NCBI GenBank assembly: GCA_948567375.1
Contig: OX419756.1
Coordinates: 56,894,552-56,958,551, forward strand
Reading direction: 5' to 3'
Source: Lunularia cruciata
Lineage: Eukaryota > Streptophyta > Marchantiopsida > Lunulariales > Lunulariaceae
Length of the DNA: 64,000 nt
Shown: in pieces, positions 10,421 through 24,130 of the stretch
Layout: every line of letters starts with the position of its first letter
Numbering within the stretch: position 1 is the first letter of the stretch
Notes under the pieces: generated by a model
Seen by the model: the letters and a program-made list of their open reading frames with translations, nothing else
Told to the model about the DNA's origin: nothing
Database searches by the model: none
Made by a program: the position numbers and the translations under genes

Positions 10421-11391
10421 CACATGCAAATACACCTATAGAATGATTGGTGATCTCAATTATGAATAATCAAAAGTATCAATTTATTCTTGAAATCCAA
10501 TTTTTCACTACTCCCATAGAACACTATCCTTTGTGAAGCTTGATGTTGCACATCTACTTCATCCATAGTAACAATGTGGCTTTGTTGTTGATTGGGATCA
10601 ATGTCATTGGCATGATATTCTCCAAGTACTTTGGCTATTGTTATTGGGCTTCTTGATGATTCTTCTTCTTACATTACATGATCTTTCTTACAAGTATGTA
10701 CTTTACTTTACAATGCCTCCATTGTCATCTTGATCTCTTGAAACTTGTTCAACATCCAGTGCATTCCTTGCATCAGATCTTACAATTACAACTCCATGAT
10801 TTGTACATATGGCAAACACTCAATCACTACTTTTTACTTCAATAGAGGGTTAATATGATCATTAGGGAGGTGCACATATGATTGGGACTACTATTAGGAC
10901 CTCAAAGGCTATCACTTGTTAATAATATTCCACATTGAAATTGTTAACTATGAAATCCTTAATCATCACTTTTGGTCTAACTACATAATAACTTTCTACT
11001 TAGGTGTTGAAAGGTAGAAGACCTGGTATATTCAGATCCATTGCATCACAATATGATGTAGATTGTCAAATCCTACTCTCTATCATATATCACCATAGGT
11101 AGAATAATATGGTTTGGTGAATTCATTACTATGTCCATGAACTCTACTCCAAAATGGTAACAAGATATACTCTCATTTGCTCATATTGGATGTATATAAT
11201 CTTGATGTAGAATGGATTCAAGAACAAAAATTAGGATGTAGAAATTTTTCTCTATAAGAGCATTTCCTATCCTTTCTTTAAGAACACCTCTAATCTATTG
11301 ATTGCACTCCATTTTTGTCTCCTCAAAATTACTCAATCTTAATAGCTCATGTTCCTCCAAGAAGGGTGATCCACTCTCTTGGACTAAAACA
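10421..11391 (-). other. gag 5' part and leader of element C, no open frame
   Basis: No usable open frame in either direction. By position this holds the degraded gag start and the untranslated leader of element C. Confidence 0.45.
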
Positions 11392-11406
11392 CTCACTCTA
11401 ACACCA
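11392..11406 (-). promoter_or_regulatory. Degenerate primer-binding site of element C (initiator-Met type)
   Basis: On the - strand TGGTGTTAGAGTGAG follows the LTR end by one base. It resembles the common TGGTATCAGAGC-type site for initiator tRNA-Met, differing mainly by transitions. It supports the assignment of the LTR and its orientation. Confidence 0.55.
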
Positions 11407-11407
11407 T

Positions 11408-12014
11408 TATAATATTCTGAGGATAAAAGAACCTCCAAGAGGAATATGAAGAAGAAACACAAGAGAAACATGAGGTTTCATCCCTAAATACTCCAATGCC
11501 CCAAATGAGCACCTTGTCTTTATTATATAGCAAAGAGGATCAATTCAAAAGGAGTTCTACCCTTGGATTAGATATATGGATTGGTGATATGTCTGCAAGC
11601 TCCATCCTTAGATTAGTTTATGGATTGATGACATGTCTAACCTTGTCCTATTTGGTTGGTCAAACAAGTTTGTCCAAATAGAATGTTTGTAGAATCTTTT
11701 TATAGGAAGCTCATAACAACATGGGTGAGATATTGTTGAAAAGCTCTTGAAAAGACAAACATAGAGGAAAAGGCAACACCTTTTCTCTCAAATGGTGATG
11801 AATCTTTCATTTTTCATGGCCTAGTTCATTTATTTAGACCTCCAAAATTGGTTCTAAAGTTTTCAAGGTGTTTTTGACCTTTGCCCTATTCTTAGAAGTA
11901 TTCTTTTAGTGATACCTCTAGCTGATCTAATTAGACCATCATTAATAACATCCCTCAAGATACAACCAGGCCAATTTCCACCTCTAGATAATATGTCTAG
12001 TTAATGGTATTACA
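11408..12014 (-). repeat. 5' LTR of element C (LTR family 2, short form)
   Basis: On the - strand it starts TGTAATACC at 12014; the other end, clearer in the copy at 53651, reads GGAGTATTACA. This gives a terminal inverted repeat TGTAATACC...GGTATTACA. A TATA-like motif (TATATAATAAAG on the - strand) lies near 11520-11535. Three other copies occur at 12147, 53651 and 54404. This copy lacks the ~150-bp duplication seen in two of them. Confidence 0.72.
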
Positions 12015-12146
12015 CTCTCCCAAAGATCTTCTATCACCACCAAAGATTTCTCTGTGACTATCTTTGGGAGGTCCTTTGGAGACATCTAATTACTTGCTTG
12101 ATAATTATCTTCATTAAAATTCCAATATTGGCTTGTTAATAGATTG

Positions 12147-12889
12147 TGTAATACTCCAAGGATAGGAGATCTGAAGAGAAACAAAAAATAAGAAACACAT
12201 AGTTTCACACTCAAACCTCCAATGCTCCAAAAGAGCACATTGATTGATATATAGCAAGGGGGACTACCCTACAAGAACCTCCACCCTTGGATCAAATACA
12301 TGGATGGGTGACATGTCAGTGATCTCTAACCTTATTTTAGTTTCAAGCATTTGTAACATGTCGCTCCTGATCCTATCTGGTTGGTCAAACCACCTTTGAC
12401 CAAAGGGAATATTTAGGGAATCTTTATGTAGGAATCTCCAAATTGCATGGATGAAGTACTATTGGAAAGCTCTCAATGAGACAAACAAGGGGGGAGGAAA
12501 AGCTAGCCTTTCTTCAATTGGGGGAGAGGGATGTGCACATTTTTTAGGCCTAATTCATCTGTTTGTGCATCCAAAATTGGCTCTAAAGTTTCAAGGCTAT
12601 TTTTGGCTCCTACCCTATTAGTAGATCCTCTTTTGGTGACACCTCTATCTGATCTATCTAGGCCATCATACATAACATCCTTCCAGATGTTACAAAATAA
12701 TTTTCACCTCTAGCTAATATATCTAACTATTTATGTTACAACTTTAGGCTATTTTTGGCTTCTACACTATTAGTAGAAGTACTCTTTAACACCTCTATCT
12801 AATCTACCTAGCCCAAATCATAACATTCTTCCAAATGTTACCAAGCCAATTTTCACCTCTAGCTAATATGTCTAGCTATTGGTATTATA
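12147..12889 (-). repeat. Second family-2 LTR with internal U3 duplication
   Basis: Same family and orientation as the LTR at 11408-12014. It begins TGTAATACTCC at 12147 and ends GGTATTATA near 12889. The segment of about 150 bp next to that right end (U3 on the - strand) is present twice, about 12590-12740 and 12741-12889. No PBS or gag is attached, so it is a solo or recombined LTR. The 132-bp spacer 12015-12146 contains an 11-bp inverted repeat (CTCCCAAAGAT at 12017-12027 with its complement at 12060-12070). Confidence 0.68.
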
Positions 12890-15800
12890 GATTGGTAGTG
12901 CTCGTAGAGCTTTTGTATAAGTGTCTTGCTTTGAGACCTTTAGCTCATGCTAAGGAGTTTTCCTCTATGCATAGATTCTATCTCCTCATCCTCTCTTCCT
13001 TCTTCCATCTACAAGGCCATCAACAAAGATATGTCCTTTATTTGTACTTCTTCCACAAGAATAGTCCTTTGGCATTTCTTGGATCTCATAGGAAGAGCTT
13101 GTTGAAGGTACTTTAGATGCCTTCATTTTCACGTAAGACTTCATTTAGAATTTACTTGACATATCTTGTAGAACTTTTCATCCCACTTTGCTTCCTTCTA
13201 AGACCTCTTATCCTCTTGGCTAGTTTGAAAAAATATACATTTGAGATGAAGTGATTGCTAAAGATGTCTTGCTTGTCTTTTGACAACAAATCTAATGCCT
13301 TATAAGAATAGATGGTAAAGTGTACTAATTAATATGACCCCTTCTTGTCAAAATTAGTATACATGTTTGTGGTGTAAGAGTGAAAGATACATGCTCAATA
13401 AATATTCTTGCTAGCAAAAAAGGTTCTTGAAGAAAATGGTGTGATTGGTCAAAAGGTAAATTTTCCTTTATAGTTAAAATAACTTCATGATAGTCATGGC
13501 AATGTCCTTCCAAGTTGGACTTTGATAATGAGCTATTGACTAACTATTCTTGATCATATAAAGAAAAAGATTCCTTTGATCTTAATTCCATACTCTCAAT
13601 CTCCATGGACTAGGAATCAAAAGTGTGACCACTTGTTTCATTTGCATTATCTCCCAAGACTAGCACTATAGTCAATACTCCAGTCCTTTGGGTCACTCCA
13701 AAGAGTATTCCAATGCTTGTTCTGGTAATATGGACTATGTTTTGGACTATGGAAGCAATGTGTGTCAAATTATAACTCCAATCTCACATTGAGAGGAATG
13801 TGGATGGAGCTTCTTAAGGATCTTCCTTGGAGCAATAATCTCCTCTATATCAATAATCACAATCCAAAGCTTAAGGCACTTTATTTGTGTTATTTCCTTC
13901 ATACTTCCTCCTTTTTCTGAACTCTAGTTTGTGTAATTGCCCAAACCAATCAAACCTTGCTCTCTTTCTCATTTGTACTTAACCTACAATTGAACTCCTA
14001 ACCTTCTTGCTCAATTCTATCTTGTGCTTGATTTGCTCTTAACCAACATGAACTTTGTTGCAATGGCCAATTTATAGTTCAAGGCTTCAAGGTGTCATTT
14101 CTTTGTCATTCTTACATTGTTGTCCCTTGCATATGAATTTTCCAATAGGTCAAAGTTTTTTTTTGGCAATCCTTGACATTCCATTCAATAGGATTCAAAA
14201 TGTCTTTGACAAAAATTCTAATTTCCTTATCTTCAATCAAATTTTCTCTGTATTTGGCTTACCTTAGAGGTTCTTCATAATAAGTTATTTTAATCTTTAC
14301 AACAATTACATCAACAACAAAGATACTTCTTGATTAACCAAAATTCTTCTCCACCAAGAAATGTTTAATGGAGGAACAACTCTCCAAATACAAAAAAATA
14401 CTTAATATAAAATTAAGCAAAACTAAATAAATAAAATTTAATTCCAAGTACTACATAGCATCTCAATAAGTACAAGCTAGCTCTAAGGCAATAATATACT
14501 TGGTTGTAGGCTTGATATGAATCATCTTACTATGTTTGTCCAAAAGAAGAGAGAATTCAAGCAAATAGATGTATGTTTTAACTCACTATCAATATCTGTA
14601 GGCACTTGTTCTTATTGTTGTTTTTAACAACTCAATAACAATCAAACTGAAGTATTTTGATACAAAATGAAGTTTTTTGATACAATAGGTTAATCTCATG
14701 AGGATATGGTTTGGAAATGAATAAATAAGAAGGAAGTTATCACTATATAGTTCTTGATTTATTTCTTGTTTGACTTCTTGGGAAAATTCCAATCCCAAAA
14801 GGTACATTACAACAATAAAAAAATTAAAATTAAAATCACACAAGACAAATTTGTGTCAATTCTTAAAATTCATGATTTTTTTAAAGATCAAACTTCTTTT
14901 TAGAATGTGTGTCACTTCCTTTTCCCAAGATAATACAATATACTCCTTAAAGTCACATATCTTCATAAAGAACTTACTTCATCCAAAGAAACTCTTTTCA
15001 TATGTACTTTTCTTAGTTGCTATCAACACTATAGTGCCAAAGGTCCTATCCATACATTGCTTCAAGAAGAATACTATAGGTATTAAGGATCAAACATACA
15101 AAGCTTTTACTTCTTATAGTAACTTCAATCAAAAGATTTATCCATATTCATGCACACCTTCAAGAACATATTGGAAACAAAGAGTAGATCTCTCCTTTGA
15201 TTTTACTAATATTTGAATCTAAATGACATGGGTAGCAAATTGGGCACCTTAAATAGCAAAAACAACTCATAATTGGTTACTTCACTAAAATTGACTCATT
15301 ATTGCTGCAAACTACCTAAACTAAACTAATTGAGTAACTAATCCAAAGGAATCCAACTTTTTTGTGAATACAACTATAATAAAGAAATCATATTGCAAAG
15401 TTACTTTGCGTGTAAGCTACTAACTAAGGTATCTAATCTATCAAAGAACTCCGTCATATGAACTTTTTATTTATACCATGAGACTCATATTTCTCAATTT
15501 TCAATCAACTATCAATTGGGTTTGTCATGTGGTATAACTTTTCATGCATTTCAATTTAGTTTTGTGTTATATGTTCCTTTTGTTTTTAGCAAAACATCCT
15601 TTCTAGTCAAATTCCTTTGGGGTCTTACATCTTTGGAGTACCATTATAGTACTATGTATCATTCTCATTAGGAGCACACCAAGGGTCTAGTTATGGATTT
15701 TTAGGTAAGGTAGTTAAATCTAATAGTGATAAATCCAACTTGCAATCCCAATCATCAAGTATTTCTAAACCATTTCCCAAACTTCCTTTTCATTGAGGAG

Positions 15801-17489
15801 GAAAAATGGTAAACTAATGTGCCATCAAAACATGCACTCTTGGTTGTTTGTCATCACAAAGTAAAAATGCATAACACATCTAAGGAAATTAAACCTAAGC
15901 ACAATGCACACACACCAATCCAAGCCATTTAGCATACAACAAGGTATACAAAGCATGGAGAGGATCCAAATACAAACATCTGAACAATAATTCTCCATGT
16001 TTGTAAAAGAAAGTGCTTCAGAGCCTCCTTGCCATGCCCAAAAGATCCTCTCAATCTATATTTCAAGATTTGCTTCTAACATGTACTCCATGTAGAGAAA
16101 TTTTATGCCTTTAAATGGAGAAATGGAGAAATATCTACAAGATTCAAACTAAGATAAAAAAAATTGTATAACTTTGGTTTAGATATTCTAGGAATTGATG
16201 GAAAACATACAAGTTACAATTTCTAATGATATATAGTAACTGCATTATGACTACCACTCTATTGAAAATATCCCAACTTAACTTGATATTGTAATTCAAA
16301 TCCTAATTTTGAACCCTAATCAAGACTCTACTCTTTGTTCTTGGCAAAGGTTTGCAAGATTTTTGTCTGAAGATATCATATAAGTATTAAAAGTACTCTA
16401 GCAAACCAAAGTAATTTTGACCATAATCTCAAATAGTAAAATTTACATTCAATTTTAGTTTGAGATAGAATAATTCCTTTGTGTTTATGACAATATTCCA
16501 AATAGAGTCTGTTCCATCAGATCTCATTACATATAATTCTTAATGCAACCAGAGTCTAGATAATAATTAATTGTGCTATTTTCTAAACTTTGTTAAGTTT
16601 GGTATCCAAAATCAAAACCATTCACTATATATGGATCAATCCCCAACATGGGTTAACTTTTGAGCTCTTGAGACTCAATTATACTTACTCCAAGACCATA
16701 AATTCAATATTTTATTGATTTAAATAAAATCTTGACACAAAGGTACAAGGTGTAGTAAAAAATATTACAATGCTTTTTTTATAGGTTGATTTGAACCAAA
16801 ATGTGAAATATAACCCCCAAACTTGATCATAATCACCCTAATTCCTTGATTTCAAAATCTCCAACTTATATCAATCACATTAAGCTCAAAAGTAACCCAA
16901 GGGATTTTTTTGCTAAACATAATAGATGTAAAATTTTGTCCTCTCTCCAACCCAATTGATAAATTATAGAAAGCTATTATGAAATGCCTTAAATTCTCAA
17001 ATTGTGCACCAAGGTGCAAATAAGACCTCCCTTGCTTGCATTGATCGTATATAAGATATTACTGACTCAAATCTCAAGTTCTTTGTTTATAAATTATAGC
17101 ATGTCTGCTCTTCTTTCCAATGGAGATCTTTTGGGTTTGACTGAATCTTGAGAATATATTTGAATTTTCATAATGTTACTCTTTAATTTTTGGGAGTCAT
17201 CTCCTTGTACATTGGTCAGTTTGCAACTCCTCCTTTTGACACATGGACCTCCAAACTCCATCCCAAAGCCTTGAGCAAGATTTTGGTACATCTTCCTCTA
17301 CAAAAGGATGTAAATGGTTAAATTACAAACTTTCCCATGAGTTAGGATAAGAAATAAAATATGATCTAAAGTCTCTATCACTAATGCCATGAATAGAGGA
17401 CCAAAATAAGCTATCACCTAGGCCCAAAAGTGATCACATTGATAAATCTAAAACCTAATGAGAAAAGGGTTTGGGAGAGGTAGATTAGG
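12890..17489. other. AT-rich intergenic DNA, no gene recognised
   Basis: Only short open frames on both strands, none similar to a known protein. The texture (AT-rich, many A and T runs) suggests decayed transposon sequence, but no LTR pair or domain could be named. Confidence 0.5.
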
Positions 17490-18060
17490 AGTGGTACTTT
17501 GACCTTAGATGCTCTTGCTCTCATGCGCTATTGTCCTCTCAAACATCCTAGCTCTACTCTCACTCGTGATTCAAAAGACTAAACACATTGGTTATCATAG
17601 AACTTTCACCACCTATTTATATATAGCCCCATTATAGCCCTATAATAGTGCAAGATCATATTAAATATGGCCAATCACTTGAATATCCATGGATTTTTCA
17701 TATGGTAATGGATCAAGCATAGGATCCTTTGTAGAATCTACTACAAAATTACATAGATAAAAATTACTACATTAGTTTTTCACTCACTAAGCAAGTTTTT
17801 ACCACCCACTAAGAAAACCACATCACAACATCATTTGTCTTGTTTTAAGTGCTAGTCCTCCCATTTACAACAAATTTTGATAAATGAAACTTCCTTTCTA
17901 CAAAAGAATATAAAAGAAGTAAGTGGTTCTCCAAAACACTATACACATATACTTAAGAGAAATGTAAATGAATCCTTCTCCAGTACCCACAAGGCACATA
18001 TGCTTAAGGGAAAAGTAACAGAAAAGTATTAAAATTTATTTCAAAATTTGAAGTACCACA
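17490..18060 (-). repeat. Possible solo LTR (family 3, ~571 bp)
   Basis: The two ends are inverted copies: GTGGTACTTTGA at the left and TTTGAAGTACCACA at the right, which on the - strand gives TGTGGTACTTC...GAAGTACCAC. A TATA box (TATATATAAATA on the - strand, near 17615-17630) lies inside at the place expected for a promoter. No internal region or primer-binding site follows, and I see no clear target-site duplication. A non-autonomous DNA element with inverted ends is an alternative reading. Confidence 0.42.
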
Positions 18061-18274
18061 TTGTTGGGGATAAAGAAGGGTTGTAATAAATCTAAGTGCT
18101 TTTGATTTCAACATTTATTTGGATGAAATGCCAAACAATTCCTTATATATATTTCTACCTCTCTTTGTTTCTTTGACCTAAAGTTGATCCATTATAGCTT
18201 CTAGTATCATCTTGGTCCAACATTGCATGTAAGTAGTTTATCTCTTGCTCAAAATTATCTTTATTAAGGCAGTA

Positions 18275-18916
18275 TACCATAAAATTAGGAAGATAGTGCA
18301 CCAAATTCCATTACACTACTCTTTAGGCTAAAACTCCAAGGTATCACCAAGACTCAAGATATTGTTCATTAGCAAATTCAAATGAAATGATTGTTAGTAC
18401 ATCCTAGTCCCTTGTTTAAATTAATTTGAAATTCTTACACCTAAGAGTTACTAGTTATTAGTTAATAGAGTAACTAAAGTTATTAATTAAAGAGTCATGT
18501 AAATCCAACACAAGCATATGGTGTTATCTTGACCAAACAACAAAACCAATGATTCTTTTGCTTATACTACTTTTGGACTGTACAAAATCAACATCAAAAA
18601 GACTTATGTATCAAAGAGTTCTCATTTCTTTCTTCAAATTCAAATATCAAAGAATAATATAAAGTCAATACACTTAAATCTCAATTAATGGTGCTCACTC
18701 CCTCAAGCTCCTCTAAAATAATATCACCTTTACCTTAGATATGACTACTTTAGCTAATGATAGTTAATTTATAAAAAAATGTAAACTTTATAGAAACAAA
18801 ATCTTTCAACTCCTCATACTACCAAACAACTATATACCCAAATAGACTATATGCACCAATAGGTATTATAGACCAAAAAGGATTGAGTCATGAAGTTGAC
18901 TCACACCAAAATAAAT
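18275..18916 (-). repeat. Degenerate family-1 LTR
   Basis: Similar along its length to the B LTR at 7492-8226 in the same orientation, e.g. the shared patterns ATAGTGCACCA, GGTGTTATCTTGACC, GTCAATACACTTAAAT and GGTGCTCAC. It is considerably diverged, with small deletions, and lacks the PBS-proximal end. It is probably an old solo LTR. Confidence 0.6.
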
Positions 18917-21900
18917 AGCTTCTGATTTTACATGATCTAGATTCTTCTTCCTTAAAAACCAAGCTAAGGATTTTGTTAGCCTAGTAAGACTACAATTCCT
19001 CAATCAAAATTTCTTGTCCTTATGTCTACAACAATGTAGAATGAATCTTTACTTGAGAGCCATGGCTTATCAATGTGCACTTTGATGTTACTTACTTTGT
19101 ATTAGTTAGGTACATTATTAGCTTGATCATTTCCCATTATACAAATGTAAAGCCATTTTGATAGATCTATGCAATTACTTGACCTAGAAACAAAGAACTA
19201 CATATTATTTGTGCTAATGTAATAGTGTCATTAATTGTATTTTGTTCCCTTATGAGCATCTCTTCTAATAATTTATTCTTTAACATGCTTGGTGTCTTAC
19301 TTCACTTGCATACACAATTTAATCTGAATATTAAAAAATTATTTAATAAAATTATATATTTCCCTTCTTGAATTATGCCTAGAGCATAATATAAACCTCT
19401 TCAAGTAAACCCTTAGTTTTCAATTTATTAAATATAATTATTTTTACTAGACTTTAGGAAATCTGGTAGCTTTGAGATGCCAAATATATTTCATGACCTT
19501 GGATTAAATAGAGAGCATTACCAAGCAAGAATGATCAAATGAATATTTTTGGCTCATACTCAAAAATATAAAATAAGATAGATGGATCTACATACAATAG
19601 AACACTCCTTTAGTACTTTGGCTACTTGGCTCACTTGGTATGGTTTAACTTTACACTCCTTTGTCATCTTTTGCATACTCTACTTAGTCCTTGGTTAGCA
19701 TAATCCACTACTTGAGTCCATGTGTGTCCTATTGTCCATCGATTTATTTTATTCAATTTCTGATTGTGAGCTCATTACTTCATCCAGTGCATCTCTTGGA
19801 ACCTTCTATCTTAATAGTTATTGTGTATCAATCAATTGATGTTAGATCTACTCTGTTTAAAGCACATTTCATCTCATTGTTGTTTTACTACAAACATCTT
19901 TGGTGTGATCAAATGTTTCTTTTGTCTTTATTTAGTTGGAATTAATAAAAAATTATGATTCTACTTAAGGCACTTTGCATAAATAAATTAGAGGTGCATA
20001 AATATCAAAGGTACATATACATTGTAAATCTTATAGTACTTATACTAATCAAACTTCTGAAGAATGCAGTTCTTCCATGTTACTTTGTATACACATGAAA
20101 TCTTATTGATTGGCATAAGTAACCACCAAAAGTACCACCAAGTTAGTATGCTCTGTCACTTATATCATGAAGTCATACCAAACATGGATACTAGATGTGT
20201 GTCAAGACATGCTTGTTTGCCAACTGGATAGAAATGTGGAAATTAGAAAGGAAAGTTGAGAAAAGTAAACTCTTGTATCCTTTCTACTTCATCCCCCTTA
20301 TATCTCCTATTAGAATTTCATGTCAAAAGCTTAACTTGAAATTACATGTAATAATACCTTTAACTTCATTGGTAAGTAACTTCAAACTATCCTTAGAACA
20401 AGATTTCAAAATCTACTTTTACTAACCAATATCATTGGTTAGTTGAGAACTCTAACTTAGTTCAAACTAACCAAAGATGATTATATGAACTATGTTTGTG
20501 AGAGTTTGTCTTTACCAATGAATAATAAGGTGAATTCCCATTACTTTGTTCCCTCAATATATGTAAATTGATATTTTAAAACCATTACATTGACCTTATT
20601 TAGATTTCATCCTTAAAATTAATCTCAACTTATAATGCAATTTTTGATAATAACCAACATTAATCTTGTTTTTTTCATTTATTATTATTATATTATATAT
20701 ATACATGGACATTTAATTATATCAAACATACTATTGAATTATGCTCTTCTGATTTTATTTATTTCACAAGTATATATCAATATCTTTGAATCTCCTTTAA
20801 AATAAATATTCAATAAATGCTGCATTAATAAAACCCTGATATATGGAAATAAAATTTTATTTTATTTAAAAGGAATATGTTTTAGTCATCATGATAATTT
20901 TTGCTTTATTCTTAGGTAATTCCAAAATTACTTTATGATTCTCTTTTTTATCTTTTTTCCAAAGGTCGGAACATGAAACTGTTGATTATATATTAAAATT
21001 ACTGATTTTATCTTAAATAAAGGAAATAATTTTAATATAGGTTAGAAGCCTCTTTAATTTCATATCTTTGAAGGCTAAAGTATTCTGAACAAGGTTAGCT
21101 GATGCTTATGTTATCTGTTTGTTAAATGATAATAAATTTCATGTCTCATCATGTTCTCAATCTTTAATTTTTGATACTAGTTTTAAGATTGGATGATTCT
21201 TAAATTTATCTATTAATATCCTAACTAACCAATTTAGGAAACCTTAAACCCTGCAAACTTAATATTTGATTCTAGAACTCAAGTAAGATCACTATAAGTC
21301 TTATATATGGTGTACATGACTTCTTTTGAGCAAATTATAGATTAAATAAGATTACAGAATTAAAAATTTTAATAGTAGTATGGAGGGATGACTTGTGTGA
21401 TCAAACTTTAAGTCCTTTTATGCTAGTTACTTTATTCTTGATTTCCATGATGTGTTTTTTATTTTTATTATCAAATTAAAAATTGAAGGATTATAAATGT
21501 CTATCCATCTTGGTTTGTCTTGCAAGGTAACTTTACAACAAAATATTTATAGCCTCTACTTTGCTCTTATATATATACATCCCCTTTTATAAATTTTTTT
21601 ATAGTTTATTCATTCATGCCAAAGACATAGGCTCATAAGAATCTCAAATTAGATTGCATCATGTTGTAAGTTTAGTAGATAGTAATTTCTACTATTAAAC
21701 CACTTCAAGATTAAATTATAGATTAATATTATTTTTATTGCTTTGTTAGATGTGGAAAAATAGAACTTATGTTATCCTTTGTAAGGCTAGTTTTCCTTAA
21801 ATTTAGTGTTGTAGGAACCAAAAATTGAGACAAGATTTTATATTAGATTCAAAGCTATTGTAAGCACTTTCTTTAGAATGAAAAAAATATTTAATTCCAT

Positions 21901-22922
21901 TCATTTATTAAAGTTGAGAGATTTAAATATTAATGAAAATATCATTTTCTAAAGATAGAAAATTCATTGTATATCTAGATAAGAATATACAACTCGTTTG
22001 GCCATAATAAGCTAACATGATTTCTAGTTACAGTAATTTGTGATTTCAAAACAAAGATTAGATATTAGATTTGAAGTAGTGTATACTTTTATTACGGTTA
22101 TTCTGATAAACAAGAAGTTGTAATTGTAGAAATTGTAGACTGAATATTCATACATTAAATCTATGAGTTTAGAAATATAGTTCTTCAATCATCTTATTTT
22201 TGTATGGAACTTGATGATCTATATTTGAAGAATAAGTTGATCTAATATAAATCTGAAAAGTGTTAATTTTACGTGATTTTGAAAAGTTATACCAATGTGA
22301 AAGACTTTTTGATACATTATCTTAAACTTCCTAGTGAAGGTAAGCGATTAGGTACCAACTACGAGGAATTGGAAAGACGCCATGTAACTAGAAACTAGTG
22401 GCTAAATGCCACGTTTAGACATGTTAAATTAAATTTTAATAATTTACAGTTTTGGTAGTTAAATTACTGATGTGGTGTTGGAACTTGTAACAGAAGTGCA
22501 TGTAGAGAATAATGTAATTCAATCAAGAAGACACAAAATATAAGTGATTACTTCTAAAGTGAAAGTTCATACTCGATTTCGTAAGTATGATCAACTCGTA
22601 AAAGAAAGTTGTGATATTAAAATCTTCCGGTTGGGATAAAAAATCATGAAATCTGCTACCAAAGACAAAACGTAATCATATCGTTCATTTCTACATAATG
22701 GTTATACTAGAGCTCTACTTAATGTTATTTTGGTCTTGTTGGACGCAAAAGCAAAGAGCTTCTATTAAAGCTTAATCATGTGAAATAAACACTTGATGAA
22801 AATGTTTAAATTTTTCATATTTAGAATTTTAGCATTATTTCACTGATTTCAAACCTGATTTCCACTGTCTCTATTAAGTAACCCTTCATATTTTAGTAGA
22901 ACTATTTTATACACCAAATTTA

Positions 22923-22924
<2 letters not shown>
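18917..22924. other. Strongly AT-rich intergenic DNA, nothing recognised
   Basis: No open frame beyond about 85 codons and no repeat that I could name. Base composition is visibly poorer in G and C than in the DEG2 region. Confidence 0.5.

Positions 22925-22967
<43 letters not shown>
22925..22967. repeat. TA dinucleotide microsatellite
   Basis: 43 bp of uninterrupted alternating A and T, within AT-rich DNA. Likely length-polymorphic. Confidence 0.95.
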
Positions 22968-22969
<2 letters not shown>

Positions 22970-24061
22970 AAATATAATATATATATTGGTCATAACTACA
23001 TAAATTTCTATATTAAGATTTTATGTTCAATGATTTTTGGGATTATTGGATGCAAAATTTGAAGAGCTTCCAATGTCCCCATAACTACTCAGGATTGTTA
23101 CTAGATGAATAGCTTATCAAAAGTTCACCAATGAAATCTTTTGTAATAGTATATCATTTATAAATTTAGACTCCAAAATTGTGATAACGTAATTTCACAT
23201 GATTAATTTTGTATGATATAGGACTTTACAGTTCTAAGATTTGGTGCAAGGAGGAGAAATAATTATATTTTCCACTTTGCATAATATATGTATTGAGATT
23301 TCTATTATCTAGAGTATCATACATACTTAGATTTTCAGCTATTAATATCTTCTTTAGAAGTGAAATCATACTATACTTCCACATGTGCAAGCTAATTTGA
23401 ATACCTTAGTTTTCTTTTCTTTGTACCACCCAATTCAAAGGAGTGAACGCAATATTTAAAAAAACCACCAAAAACTATAGTATTATTTATTTATTATTTA
23501 AAACGATCATTATATATGTATATATATTATAATAATTTTTAATGTGTTTCAAAAAACACCTGAATTGACTATCTATAGATTAAAATTGCAGGTATTTATA
23601 TGTCTTGGAATGCCTTAAATTTGGTCTCTCGTATTCTTTTATCCTAATGTGATTTACATTTAGTATATGTTTCCTTCTCATATATCTTTCTTAAGCTTTT
23701 TTTATTGCTATATCAAATTGTTGTTGGAGAAATCATCCTATTCTACTTTGCGCTACATGTTTTAATAAGTCAAGGCTTACATGCATCTCTATGTAGGCCT
23801 GTCGCACTATAGGATTTTAGTTTGGCAGAATGGACTCACAAATTGGTTCGTAGTGAATTATAACTAAAAGGCCCTCATTCAATTGAATTGATTTGAGACT
23901 AAAACATGATTCTTCATTTTATTGATTTCTACCTAAACAAGGCACTGAAGATGAAAGTATAGTGAGGAGTGAAGAAACAAGTATGCGAACTAAAATTCAT
24001 GAGTTATCAAATTTAACAAATTCGTTATGTAATTCTCGTCCGTCTTCTTTACCTCTCATGT

Positions 24062-24130
24062 CTTACCCTTGTACGGTTCGATCTTCATGGGGACTCCCAT
24101 CCTTCTTGCTATCCTAAGCGATCGCCTTTG
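24062..24130 (+). repeat. Dispersed repeat, copy 1
   Basis: Contains the core patterns CTTACCCTTGTACGG, TTCATGGGGACTCC and CTAAGCGATCGCCTTT, matching in order the other copies at 25961, 46821 and 60063. The most diverged of the fuller copies. The nature of the repeat is unknown. Confidence 0.5.

Larger units (their letters stand above)
8227..12014 (-). mobile_element. Ty3/gypsy retrotransposon C, old, internally deleted
   Basis: Read on the - strand: LTR (12014-11408), degenerate initiator-Met-type primer-binding site, leader, gag remnants, the end of reverse transcriptase and RNase H, then integrase down to about 8240, where element B's LTR interrupts it. The gag end and the last part of the reverse transcriptase lie close together, so the zinc knuckle, protease and most of the reverse transcriptase are deleted. 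The stops and frameshifts are far more numerous than in A and B, so C is older. The order is consistent with B having inserted into C. Confidence 0.72.
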
